Assembly (NCBI GenBank): GCA_026692845.1
Contig: JAPLNM010000039.1
Location: forward strand, 1-61,329
Source of the DNA: Planctomycetota bacterium
GTDB lineage: Bacteria; Planctomycetota; Planctomycetia; Pirellulales; Pirellulaceae
Direction: 5' to 3'
DNA: 61,329 nucleotides
The translations under genes were made by a program, and so were the position numbers. Positions within the stretch are counted from its first letter, which is position 1. Each line of letters starts with the position of its first letter. Below the pieces are notes generated by a model, which was given only the letters and a program-made list of their open reading frames with translations, searched no databases and was not told the origin of the DNA. Below are positions 1 through 8,534 of the stretch, piece after piece.

Positions 1-100
1 GACCAAACTCAGCTTTGCAACCATTCCATGGACTCCAGTAAGCGAAAGGGATCAGTTTTTGATATCTTTCGATGCTAGCATTTTCTTTGGCAACCCCCAT
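1..100 (-). CDS. possible N-terminal fragment of an unidentified protein, cut by the window edge
   Basis: An ATG at 98-100 on the minus strand opens a frame that stays open to the window edge, giving 33 residues starting MGVAKENASIERYQ and containing an aromatic stretch YWSPWNGCKAEFG. An in-frame stop lies seven codons upstream of the ATG, so the start is reasonable. The fragment is too short to assign to a family. It would follow the exopolysaccharide cluster on the same strand, so it may be one more member of it, but that is inference. Confidence 0.35.
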   Translation of the reverse strand, partial: MGVAKENASIERYQKLIPFAYWSPWNGCKAEFG

Positions 101-418
101 GCGTATGTTAGTTGATTAAAACTTTGATGCGTTTGCCCTGCTGGAAGCGGTCGAAGGAGTTTTATGATCTTTGTATTTGTCATCAATTGGTTCCTGATGC
201 TAGTTTATTGAGCAAGTACTGTGTGACAGTCGACCGTAGAACATGATCTGGTCTTGTAGAGTATTCGATATGCAACCGACCGGTAATATCTTCAACAACG
301 GTAATTTTCCAGGTATTACCATATCCTACGGTCGTGCACTTCAGTTGCCGATTGTCGAAGCCTTTCGTGTTTTCCCGGCATTCTGCTGATTGCCTTCTGA
401 TCGTGCCTTCAGGAGCGT
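101..418. other. intergenic stretch without a recognisable gene
   Basis: About 320 bases between the last glycosyltransferase of the cluster and the possible partial gene at the window edge. No convincing open frame, RNA gene or strong hairpin was seen. It is AT-richer than the flanking genes and may hold the 3' untranslated end of the cluster and a promoter for the edge gene. Confidence 0.5.
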
Positions 419-1618
419 TTATCTGGACAATCTCTCTTTAAAATACTCGAAGACTTGATTGGCCGCCCCATCCCAAGTGTACTCATGGACGGAGCGCGAG
501 ATGGACTGTGGGTCCCAGGGATGATCCCAAGTTCTTTCGATCGCGCGATGAAGCGACTGAGGATCGTCGTGGGGTACGATGAATCCATTTTCGCCATCCG
601 TTACGAACTTGGTGTTATCCCCAGCCGGTGTTGATAGGACTGGTACTCCCGTTGAAAGGGCTTCCAACACGGCATTGCAACAACCCTCTCTGCGAGTCGG
701 GAGCACGAACATGTCCGACGCACGCAACCACTTGACGACCACATCTGGAGTCGCTTGGCCAAAAAAACGAACCTGATCCTTCATTCCCAACTGCTCAACC
801 CTGGATTGCAGACTTGCCATCGTTCCTGCTTCATTGATTCCACCGAGAATCACGCACGAAAAATTCCGGTTTTTTTGGTAAGGTGCGATTGCTTCGACGA
901 GCAAATCGTAACCTTTCCGACGCTGGACATTTCCAAGAGAAACGATTAGTTTTGTTTCCTGTGCGATCCCTAATTCCGATCGACTTGCATGCCGATCCCC
1001 CAGGCTGTAAGTATCGGAATCGACTCCGTTGCCGATGACTCGGATTTTCGAACCATCGACCCCATTTTGAATCAGCATGTCCTTGAGCGATTGACTCACA
1101 GAGATGATACCTGCGGCATAATCAAAGGCTTCGAGCATTTGTTTCTTGATCGCCGGCACGGCCATCAGTTCCGTCTCAAGCCCACGGACGGTGATGAATA
1201 GAGGCAGTTTTCTTCGTTTCGCGACACGATAACATCCGACCCCTTCGGGATATCCGAAATGCGCATCGAGGATCGTGTTTTTAGAATCAAGATTCGGCAT
1301 TGAGGAAACCCAGTGCGAAACAACTTGGTTTAACCACCAACCATCCCAATGTTTGGCGATCCCTGGAAGGTAAAACATTCGCCGAATCGTAACATGAAAC
1401 GGTGTTCCCTGGATCATTTCATCGGCGGACCTGGGCCTCAACAATGGAAAATAACTCTGGGGAACTAGCATTCGCAAATCTAAGTGGCTTGATAGTTTGA
1501 AAAGACGCCTTGCCACGAACAGCCCGTGCGTCGGCCGATTCTTTGTTGGAAAGTTAGAACATACGCTCAAAACCATCAACGACCCATCATGGGCAACTAT
1601 GCTTGAATTAGTCATCAT
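419..1618 (-). CDS. glycosyltransferase, GT4-type (GT-B fold)
   Basis: A 399-residue protein with the usual length of GT-B retaining glycosyltransferases. It would move a sugar from a nucleotide-sugar donor to a growing polysaccharide at the inner face of the membrane. The N-terminal half has the Rossmann-like acceptor domain with the segment DAHFGYPEGVG. The C-terminal donor domain has VIGNGVDSDTY, the strand-helix RKGYDLLVEAI and the E-x7-E type motif in REGCCNAVLEALSTGVPVL, typical of GT4 (Glycos_transf_1). The ATG at 1616-1618 overlaps the stop of the upstream glycosyltransferase (ATGA), so the two are probably translationally coupled. It is the last clear gene of the exopolysaccharide cluster. 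Acceptor and sugar cannot be told from sequence. Confidence 0.9.
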   Translation of the reverse strand: MMTNSSIVAHDGSLMVLSVCSNFPTKNRPTHGLFVARRLFKLSSHLDLRMLVPQSYFPLLRPRSADEMIQGTPFHVTIRRMFYLPGIAKHWDGWWLNQVVSHWVSSMPNLDSKNTILDAHFGYPEGVGCYRVAKRRKLPLFITVRGLETELMAVPAIKKQMLEAFDYAAGIISVSQSLKDMLIQNGVDGSKIRVIGNGVDSDTYSLGDRHASRSELGIAQETKLIVSLGNVQRRKGYDLLVEAIAPYQKNRNFSCVILGGINEAGTMASLQSRVEQLGMKDQVRFFGQATPDVVVKWLRASDMFVLPTRREGCCNAVLEALSTGVPVLSTPAGDNTKFVTDGENGFIVPHDDPQSLHRAIERTWDHPWDPQSISRSVHEYTWDGAANQVFEYFKERLSR

Positions 1619-2787
1619 CTTGCAAACGATTCGAATGCAAACTTTACGACCTTATTCGCGTTATCAATCCAACGATGATTGGTTAAAACGTATTGTCGGG
1701 AACTTATTGCGATTCGATTTCTCAATTCCGAAGAGTCTGCCAATTCCCGGATGGCTTGAACGAAACTACTTAGATCTCTTTGCTGAAAAAGCATCCCAGT
1801 CTTTCGGTTCTCGATAATTTCCTCTAGCGGACCGAGTCTAGGTGCACAAGCGACTGTCTGCATCGCCATGTACTCGAAAACCTTCATGGGCGACCCGTAA
1901 AAATTCGAATCGGGCATCAGTCCTATATCCATTGCCATCATCCAGCGAAAGATCTCGCTGTGAGGAACCGTTGGAACTAATCGCACCCCGTCCTCCCAGC
2001 CATGCTGGCGTATTTGTTGTTCGACCTGCGTCCTTAGTTCCCCATCCCCTACGAGTAGCAGGAACGGGTCCCCCGGACATTCCGAGCGAATCAAAGGCCA
2101 GGCTTCAAGCAGGAAATCAATCCCATGCCATTTTCTCATGGAACCAGCAAATCCTATAATTAGCCTATCGGAAGGTAGCCCCAACTCACGCCTTGCTCCG
2201 ATTTTGTCGACATCCGGCAAAACGCTTGGTGATATCGCGTTAGGTGTAACGATCACCCGTTCGGCCGGAACTCCTTGTTCTGTCAAGTAGTTTTTCAACG
2301 CGGTCGAGACTGTCGCGATACGATCAACTTTCCTAAACGTGAAACTTTCTAATCGTTGATCTAACCAGTGGTGGGTGCCACCCACGTAGAGTTTTAACTC
2401 GACTGCGTAAGGCGTATTAACTTCCAAAACATGCGGGACTCGGAAATGCCTCGCTGCAAGTACTCCTCCAAAGTTCGATCGGCAGTACCTTTCGTAGATG
2501 AAGTCTGGCTTCCATCGCAAAATTGTGGAACTCATCTTGGCGTAGGTAACGCAGTTGTAAAATACTTCGATCAAGCGAAAGACTGAAACGGGTAATAACC
2601 GCTTGATTCGAGCCGTCAAACGATTGTTCTCCACCTCAGCGACAGTGGAGTTTTTGGATCGGCTAGCCACTGATGGACAAACAACTCGGACTTCATGACC
2701 CAGCTCACGAAAAGCCTTAATCATCTCGGTGATATGGATCCCTTCGGCTCCATCTCCCAGAGTTCGATGATGGTAGAGAATTTTCAT
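1615..2787 (-). CDS. glycosyltransferase, GT4-type (GT-B fold)
   Basis: A 390-residue GT-B glycosyltransferase. The N-terminus MKILYHHRTLGDGAEG followed by HITEMIKAFRELGHEVRVV is the classic glycine-rich start of the acceptor domain. The donor domain shows GFAGSMRKWHGIDFLLEA, LLVGDGEL and the nucleotide-sugar motif SPMKVFEYMAMQTVACAP, with the paired acidic residues of GT4 enzymes (E in KVFEYM and in LGPLEEII). Its stop overlaps the start of the next glycosyltransferase in an ATGA arrangement. Its own start sits at the stop of a small membrane frame. The role is assembly of the repeat unit of an exported polysaccharide. The transferred sugar is unknown. Confidence 0.9.
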   Translation of the reverse strand: MKILYHHRTLGDGAEGIHITEMIKAFRELGHEVRVVCPSVASRSKNSTVAEVENNRLTARIKRLLPVSVFRLIEVFYNCVTYAKMSSTILRWKPDFIYERYCRSNFGGVLAARHFRVPHVLEVNTPYAVELKLYVGGTHHWLDQRLESFTFRKVDRIATVSTALKNYLTEQGVPAERVIVTPNAISPSVLPDVDKIGARRELGLPSDRLIIGFAGSMRKWHGIDFLLEAWPLIRSECPGDPFLLLVGDGELRTQVEQQIRQHGWEDGVRLVPTVPHSEIFRWMMAMDIGLMPDSNFYGSPMKVFEYMAMQTVACAPRLGPLEEIIENRKTGMLFQQRDLSSFVQAIRELADSSELRNRIAISSRQYVLTNHRWIDNANKVVKFAFESFAR

Positions 2788-2975
2788 CAGGTCGTTTCCG
2801 CTTTGGCCAAAATTGCATAGCCAAAAAAACCAAAACCTTCAGCTATCTTGCTTCTGCGTAAAAACCAAAAAAGAGTTAAAAATAATCCAAAGTACATTTT
2901 TTCTACCGCTAATCGTAGGCTAAGAAATTTTTTAAGTTGAACGACTAGAGACCAAGGCTTCAAACCATCTCGCAA
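2787..2975 (-). CDS. possible small membrane protein between acyltransferase and glycosyltransferase
   Basis: A 62-residue frame bridges the 145-base gap between the acyltransferase and the glycosyltransferase. It overlaps the acyltransferase 3' end by 44 bases and ends where the glycosyltransferase starts. One hydrophobic span is visible (YFGLFLTLFWFL, about residues 28-39) followed by basic residues. An internal ATG at residue 27 would give a shorter 36-residue peptide. No family is recognised. The tight fit suggests a real coupled gene, but chance is not excluded. Confidence 0.3.
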   Translation of the reverse strand: MRDGLKPWSLVVQLKKFLSLRLAVEKMYFGLFLTLFWFLRRSKIAEGFGFFGYAILAKAETT

Positions 2976-4110
2976 AACGAACAGAATGCCGATCGACCAA
3001 GAACCACATCAGGAAACCAAAAAAGACTGAGATCATGAACAATCCTAGGAACGCGATAACTCGAGCAAATGGATCTTGGCTCGCCCCTAGTGCAATTTGA
3101 TACAAAGGCAGGCCCATAGAACAAATCAACGGGATATGAACCAGATAGACACCGAAAGAGATTGCACCCAAAAATACAAAGATAGGACGTGAGAGAATCC
3201 TAGCTAAAAATGTATCATGCACACACACAAACGTGATGACCGCGGAAAGTAGAAGATGAAGCAAGTTGACGTAGTTCGGCAAGCCAACAAGGTAGATGAA
3301 AGGTACTGCGGACAAAGCTAAAACCCAGCCCGACTTGAGATATCGAGTGGTCGAGAGCACAGGAAAGGACTCTCCCCATTTTGCAAATTGATCCCTTCGG
3401 GAGTAGATGTCCGATAGGATGATTCCGACAAGGAACGCATTGACAACATTGAATTGAATACGATGGAGTACAATAAAAGTAATGGCGTAAAAAAGCACTC
3501 TGGAAGGATGTTTGCCCAAAAGGCCTAAAAAGGCAAAAAGGAAAAGCGAACCCAAAAATTCAATTTCCATCGTCCATAGATTTCGGTTGTAGCTCGACTC
3601 AGGACTGTAGGCGAAAAAAGAGTCCCACAGCCCACACCGAAGGGCGTTCGTCAACGAAGGTTCAAATCCGTAGAAGGAGCCGACCCAGGAACTGCTCTGT
3701 TGACCTAAAGCTGCTGCTAATTCCTGGTTATTCATCAGACCGGCATTAAGCAAAATCCAGGCAAATATAGATGAAGCAAGTACAGGCAATGCTAGTCTCG
3801 GATACCGACGAACCGTTGCACTTCCCAGAGATTTGGTGGCGTCTTCAGATGATTTTGTGGCATGGAAACGTACCGATAACACAAACGCCGACATCACCCA
3901 AAACAGCCAAACCGCAAAATTTGCATCGAGGCAACCTGCCAGTAATATCGACGCGTGTTTTCCCCAGCGAGTTTCAATCGAAGACACCGCGTCTGGGAAG
4001 AAGGCGTTCTTTAAGTGAGCGATCAACACCACAATTGAGGCAACACCGCGCAGCCCTTCCAAAGCCAGAAACTTTTTTTCTGAAGGTTTATTCAATTTAG
4101 CGTCTATCAT
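2932..4110 (-). CDS. acyltransferase 3 family membrane protein
   Basis: A 392-residue polytopic membrane protein of the Acyltransferase_3 (OafA/NodX-like) family, which adds acetyl or other acyl groups to surface polysaccharides. The signature lies at the N-terminus: ALEGLRGVASIVVLIAHL (about residues 16-33) with the conserved arginine and the catalytic-type histidine at the end of the first membrane span. About ten hydrophobic segments follow, for example SFGVYLVHIPLICSMGL, which resembles the conserved late span with histidine. The protein lies inside the polysaccharide cluster and probably decorates its product. The acyl donor and position are unknown. Confidence 0.88.
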   Translation of the reverse strand: MIDAKLNKPSEKKFLALEGLRGVASIVVLIAHLKNAFFPDAVSSIETRWGKHASILLAGCLDANFAVWLFWVMSAFVLSVRFHATKSSEDATKSLGSATVRRYPRLALPVLASSIFAWILLNAGLMNNQELAAALGQQSSSWVGSFYGFEPSLTNALRCGLWDSFFAYSPESSYNRNLWTMEIEFLGSLFLFAFLGLLGKHPSRVLFYAITFIVLHRIQFNVVNAFLVGIILSDIYSRRDQFAKWGESFPVLSTTRYLKSGWVLALSAVPFIYLVGLPNYVNLLHLLLSAVITFVCVHDTFLARILSRPIFVFLGAISFGVYLVHIPLICSMGLPLYQIALGASQDPFARVIAFLGLFMISVFFGFLMWFLVDRHSVRFARWFEALVSSRST

Positions 4111-4168
4111 GAATCGTCATTTGAAGGACCGTAGCAAGGATCTCTAGCATGAAAAAATACTCGCTGAT

Positions 4169-5620
4169 TTAAATTCTCGAAAAAACTTGGTTCTCTTCTT
4201 CTGTATACAAATCGTCAGTCACTTCCTCCACGTCCTCCGACTCTAAAGCATCGACTAGAGCGGATTCTTCAGGATCAGCTTCAAAAGTAAGGTCAGCGTA
4301 GACCAGTCCAGCACCAATGAGCCACATAAACCATTCCCCGTCCAGCACACTCGTAAAAAAGGTACCTATAAATGTTCCTGCGAGAGACCCTAAGATGCAG
4401 ACACCCATGAAGGATTCTCTAACCAGCCCCGCTTCAGTTAAATATTGCATCTTTCTATAAACCCGGAACATGCTCAAGAGATACAGCATCATGAAAACTG
4501 AAATTCCCTGGATACCCCAAGCCGCTGCCATGTCCAAAGGTCCGTTGTGCACAGAACGAAAATCGCTGTATTGACTACTGATGTAGGGCATTCCTCTGCT
4601 GCTGTAGAATGCCCCCTTGCCACCGGAGCCAAACGGATAATCAACAACCATCGCGATTCCAGCCTTCCAAAAGAACAATCGGCTTTCGGCAGATGCGTCG
4701 CGTTCTTCTTCCTCAGCGAAAATACTGTAAAACCTATCCCAAATCTTGGCATCTTTGGCGATAGCTAGAACCCCTAGAGAACCAAACGCGACCAGGATCA
4801 TAGCTTTACGGCGAACCTTTCCTCTTGAAAGAGCCAAAACCGTTGAGCCTGCTGCGATAAGGCCCACATAAGCTCCTCGACTGTTGCACCGGAAAAGGGT
4901 TTCCACCGTGAAGACAGCACTAGCCAAGCCCCCGAGAGTTACAAAAAGATTTCGTGAGGAAAGAAGAAAATATCCAATCAAGGGAAGTGCGAAAACAAGA
5001 ACAACACTACCGCCGTTCGATCCATTTGCACCGGGGAATGAAAATCCTTCCAAGCGTCCGCGTTCCATTCCGCCCTGACCACCGACGATGATCTCAAAAC
5101 TGGCAAGGAAGGTACAAGCAACAACCCCGATAAGAAACAGATTCAATTCCTGGCGATCTCTAAGAGCAAGAACCAGTAGGATCGCACCCATGATGCCCCG
5201 CCAGTACTCATTAAAAACTTTTTCGCTTAGGAGGGGATTGGCTGCGAAGTTGTAATGGACCACGCAAACGTTTGCTAGTAGAAACAAACTACCGATAACA
5301 AAGGTTCTTAGTCCTCGTTCTTCGGGACGAAGAAAAAATCTACCGTTGATAAGAAGCGATAAAACTAAAATAGATGTTGATAACAGCGTCCATCGACTGG
5401 TGATCCCTGTTAATAACCCTGAACCAAACCACCATGCCGAAGGGTTGGTGTAAAAAACCAAAAGGTAAGCAATCGCAGCAAAAACCGGTCTGACCAATCC
5501 AACGGTCGAAAGACATAGCCAAATCAATAACCAACAGATGGCTGTTGAATTCAATTGGTGTCCCCTTGCGGAAAAGTTATTATCGGCATCTTTAGCATTG
5601 TGTACGCGACAAAGCTCCAA
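4169..5620 (-). CDS. O-antigen ligase/polymerase-like (Wzy_C) membrane protein
   Basis: A 483-residue polytopic protein with about eleven hydrophobic spans and the large periplasmic loop typical of O-antigen ligases and polymerases (PF04932 type). The segment FRCNSRGAYVGLIAAGSTVL (about residues 243-262) matches the RG-containing conserved span of this family, and a second conserved arginine region precedes the last spans (SDFRSVHNGPLDMAAAWG). The last 40 residues form an acidic cytoplasmic tail rich in Glu and Asp. In this cluster it is the best candidate for the polymerase that joins repeat units outside the inner membrane. Ligase and polymerase cannot be separated by sequence alone. Confidence 0.82.
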   Translation of the reverse strand: MELCRVHNAKDADNNFSARGHQLNSTAICWLLIWLCLSTVGLVRPVFAAIAYLLVFYTNPSAWWFGSGLLTGITSRWTLLSTSILVLSLLINGRFFLRPEERGLRTFVIGSLFLLANVCVVHYNFAANPLLSEKVFNEYWRGIMGAILLVLALRDRQELNLFLIGVVACTFLASFEIIVGGQGGMERGRLEGFSFPGANGSNGGSVVLVFALPLIGYFLLSSRNLFVTLGGLASAVFTVETLFRCNSRGAYVGLIAAGSTVLALSRGKVRRKAMILVAFGSLGVLAIAKDAKIWDRFYSIFAEEEERDASAESRLFFWKAGIAMVVDYPFGSGGKGAFYSSRGMPYISSQYSDFRSVHNGPLDMAAAWGIQGISVFMMLYLLSMFRVYRKMQYLTEAGLVRESFMGVCILGSLAGTFIGTFFTSVLDGEWFMWLIGAGLVYADLTFEADPEESALVDALESEDVEEVTDDLYTEEENQVFSRI

Positions 5621-5656
5621 GCTCTTACCAGTGAAAAAATAAAAACCATGAAGGGT

Positions 5657-6835
5657 CTAAGCACCGTCCAGTTTTTTCAAGAGGCTCCTGTAGAGCTGAT
5701 CATACTGTGCGATCATTGAATCTAGACTGTAATGTTTGCGTTGTAATTCCAGTGCATTCCCTCCCAAACGTACTAAAAGTTCGGGTGATTTTGAATAATC
5801 CGAAAGATGTTTCGCAAGGCTTTGCCAATCATCGCGCTGCACTATCGCCCCACAGACCAATTCGGTTCCCTCAAGAATTCTTTTATGATCTCCAACATCT
5901 GTCGCCAGCACTGGGCGACCACAGGACAAGGCTTCCAAGAGTGCTTGGCTCATTCCTTCACTGCGACTGGTATTGAGGAATACATCGAACGCAGGGTAAA
6001 TGCCGACACAGTTGGAAATCTCGCCAGCAAAGTGAATCGAATGGGAATCAGGCTTGGTTGCCTCTTCCGCTATCGATTGGAGCTCGCTCCTCAAAGGGCC
6101 ATCTCCGATGATCAACAACCGAAATCGCTGTCTCGCGTTACCCCGCATCGAGCAAAAGGCTTTAATGGCCATCGGATAGTTCTTAACATCTACCAATCGA
6201 CCAACCATCCCTAACACAAAATCATCAGAGGATATCCCCAGTTCTAACCTCTTTTGGCAACGAATTCTTTCTATTTCATCATCGCGGTATAGGAGGGGAA
6301 TGCCGTTTGGAATGACTCGGATTTTGTCCAATGGGTACCAAGTGTAGGCATTGATCTTCCGTGCAATTTCATGAGCATTGCAAATTAATTGATCGCAAAA
6401 AGATGTATGATATCTCATCGACAGCGATCGAATCAGCAACCTTAATCCCTTTGCGGGTGGGTTCCCCAATACAGTTCCTCTTTCGGCATGAATAAAGCCC
6501 ATTTTTCGATTCCTTGGAAGCGAAAGGCATGTGTCTGCGAGAGTACCGAAGTTGTGCGATTGCACGATATCTATCTGCTTGGTCTCAAGGTAGCTAGCAA
6601 GCGAGTGCCGGACGGTTTTTTGGGAACTCAATCTTTTTTGTAGTTCGATAAACTCCACCGACGACTTGTCTTCGATCCATTCTAGGGCTCTTTCTCCAGA
6701 GTCGATACAAACAATCCTAAATTGGAAAAAATCTTTATCTAGATGGTTTACCAATCTAGAAATGAAACGCTCCATTCCCCCAAAATTCAACTGGTGGGCA
6801 ACAAAACAGATTTTTCGATGCCTAAAATTCTTCAT
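5657..6835 (-). CDS. glycosyltransferase, GT4-type (GT-B fold)
   Basis: A 392-residue GT-B glycosyltransferase. The start ICFVAHQLNFGGMERFI carries the GGMER acceptor-domain motif shared by many exopolysaccharide GT4 enzymes. The donor half shows VIPNGIPLLY, LGMVGRLVDVKNYPMAIKA, LLIIGDGPLRSELQ and the EGMSQALLEALSCGRPVLAT segment with the E-x7-E pair. It lies between the flippase and the polymerase-like gene and probably adds one sugar of the repeat unit. An unusual hydrophobic loop around LRLLIRSLSMRYHTSFCDQL may anchor it to the membrane. Confidence 0.9.
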   Translation of the reverse strand: MKNFRHRKICFVAHQLNFGGMERFISRLVNHLDKDFFQFRIVCIDSGERALEWIEDKSSVEFIELQKRLSSQKTVRHSLASYLETKQIDIVQSHNFGTLADTCLSLPRNRKMGFIHAERGTVLGNPPAKGLRLLIRSLSMRYHTSFCDQLICNAHEIARKINAYTWYPLDKIRVIPNGIPLLYRDDEIERIRCQKRLELGISSDDFVLGMVGRLVDVKNYPMAIKAFCSMRGNARQRFRLLIIGDGPLRSELQSIAEEATKPDSHSIHFAGEISNCVGIYPAFDVFLNTSRSEGMSQALLEALSCGRPVLATDVGDHKRILEGTELVCGAIVQRDDWQSLAKHLSDYSKSPELLVRLGGNALELQRKHYSLDSMIAQYDQLYRSLLKKLDGA

Positions 6836-6897
6836 CGTTTACCATATTGTGCTTTGCAGATAGAGGATCAGCTAGCAAAAGTGCAAGTCTCGGGTTG

Positions 6898-8454
6898 CTA
6901 GGACACAAATCGGCGTCTGAATCGCGCACAGTGACTAACCAAGTTGCTTCGCAAGCCACCAAATTCGCGGTTGGTAAACAAAATGGGAATCAAGCAAAAG
7001 GAAAAAATACACGATGAACCCCCGGCAATTGCGAAAAAGCTAAACCAGTTGTCAGTTTTTGGGCAGTACCACTCAAATGTCTTTATTAGCGAAATAAGCA
7101 GTAGGCCATACATTAACGGCCTAGGCAGGACTGATGAAAGAAGATCAATTGAGCTCGTTCCGAGAGATTCAGCATGTTTGGGAATGTAGACGCAAAATGA
7201 AAAGAAAAAGCATGGAATAAGAGTTCCAATCGCAACCCCTTTCAATCCAAAATAAAAACCCAAAAGTAAAGAAAACAAAACCGTCGTAATTGCCTCAATA
7301 ATCATCAGTCTAGCAAGTACAGTGACAGCATCCTTGGCAAGCAATAATTGTGAACCACTCCTCTGAGCTGCCACTGCAACCGTGGACGAACCTAAAATTG
7401 CGAACAATGAAGGTGCAAGATCTGTCAAAACGCTCGAGTTTTTTCCGTTGCCTAGCCACAGAATGAGAAACGGTTTCATCCATACGATCCCCGGAATTAG
7501 TAAAGATAGACTGAGTCCAATCGATAGCCGTGAGGAAATCTTGTAAAGGTTTATTAGTTTGTTTTTGTCACCTGATTCGTCGACAGCGACCATTGTAGGA
7601 AATAGAACGCGTGTAGACAGCATGATGAGTTTGGTGGCGTATTCTACAAAGGATGCTGCAATGCTATATGCTGGTATAGCGGCTGCATTAAATAGAATAC
7701 CTACGATAATCGAACTGGAAAAATGAATGAGCTGTCTGCTCAGGAGGATAATTGTGTTGAGGTAACTGTTTCTAATAAGATTCGTGATGTCTTCCTTGTT
7801 AATGCTCCAGACTACACCTTTCACTCCGGGTAAAAGTGATCTTGCGATCAGAACTCGCATCGTTGAATCCATCAAAGCTGCTATAGTGTATCCGAAAGCC
7901 AGACCCAGTAGACCCCATCCCCAGGAGATCGTAATGTAGATGAAGAGGGAGGAAAATAATTTGCCAACGATAGAACAGCCTTCGGAAATGTCGTAGCGCT
8001 CAAGCCCTACGAGCAGGGCGGCATAGGGGACCGTGGCTATCGCATATCCAACACCTATTGCTTGGACCAAGACTACAAGTGTTAGGTTTTTCGATTCCGC
8101 TGGAGAAATCGTCAGGAGTTTTGGAATGACGGCCCATGCAAGTAGTGCGAGACAAACAACCCCCGCCCCTACAATGGCCATCGTCGGGATGTATGTTCCC
8201 AATCGACGCCTTATCCCCTCGATGTCTCTACTTGCAACCTGGCGGGTTATGCTCTGGGTGATACCCGACCGCAAACCCATGTCAATCAAACCATAATATC
8301 CAACAGCACTCCCCAAAAACAACCAAATCCCATAGGCTTCGAGTCCCAAATTCTCGATGATGCATGGGGTCAGTAGCAATGTGGTGATTACCTGAACACT
8401 AAAACCCATCCAAGAAGAAAAGACATTTTTTACTAAGGTTAACGCAATACCCAT
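6898..8454 (-). CDS. polysaccharide flippase, Wzx/MATE-like (MOP superfamily)
   Basis: A 518-residue integral membrane protein with about fourteen predicted spans, the size and pattern of Wzx-type lipid-linked oligosaccharide flippases. The N-terminus (VKNVFSSWMGFSVQVITTLL, then ENLGLEAYGIWLFLGSAVGY) matches the conserved first two spans of polysaccharide_synt family proteins, including the LG-x-YG motif. It sits between the nucleotide-sugar dehydrogenase and a glycosyltransferase. With the Wzy-like gene at 4169 it indicates a Wzx/Wzy-dependent export route. Substrate specificity is not readable. Confidence 0.85.
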   Translation of the reverse strand: MGIALTLVKNVFSSWMGFSVQVITTLLLTPCIIENLGLEAYGIWLFLGSAVGYYGLIDMGLRSGITQSITRQVASRDIEGIRRRLGTYIPTMAIVGAGVVCLALLAWAVIPKLLTISPAESKNLTLVVLVQAIGVGYAIATVPYAALLVGLERYDISEGCSIVGKLFSSLFIYITISWGWGLLGLAFGYTIAALMDSTMRVLIARSLLPGVKGVVWSINKEDITNLIRNSYLNTIILLSRQLIHFSSSIIVGILFNAAAIPAYSIAASFVEYATKLIMLSTRVLFPTMVAVDESGDKNKLINLYKISSRLSIGLSLSLLIPGIVWMKPFLILWLGNGKNSSVLTDLAPSLFAILGSSTVAVAAQRSGSQLLLAKDAVTVLARLMIIEAITTVLFSLLLGFYFGLKGVAIGTLIPCFFFSFCVYIPKHAESLGTSSIDLLSSVLPRPLMYGLLLISLIKTFEWYCPKTDNWFSFFAIAGGSSCIFSFCLIPILFTNREFGGLRSNLVSHCARFRRRFVS

Positions 8455-8534
8455 AAATTATCCAAGCATCCCCTTCTTGCACCACCCAACTAGTTGAGGT
8501 GTGGTCAAAATCTTTCGATGCCTGGTTCTTTGCC

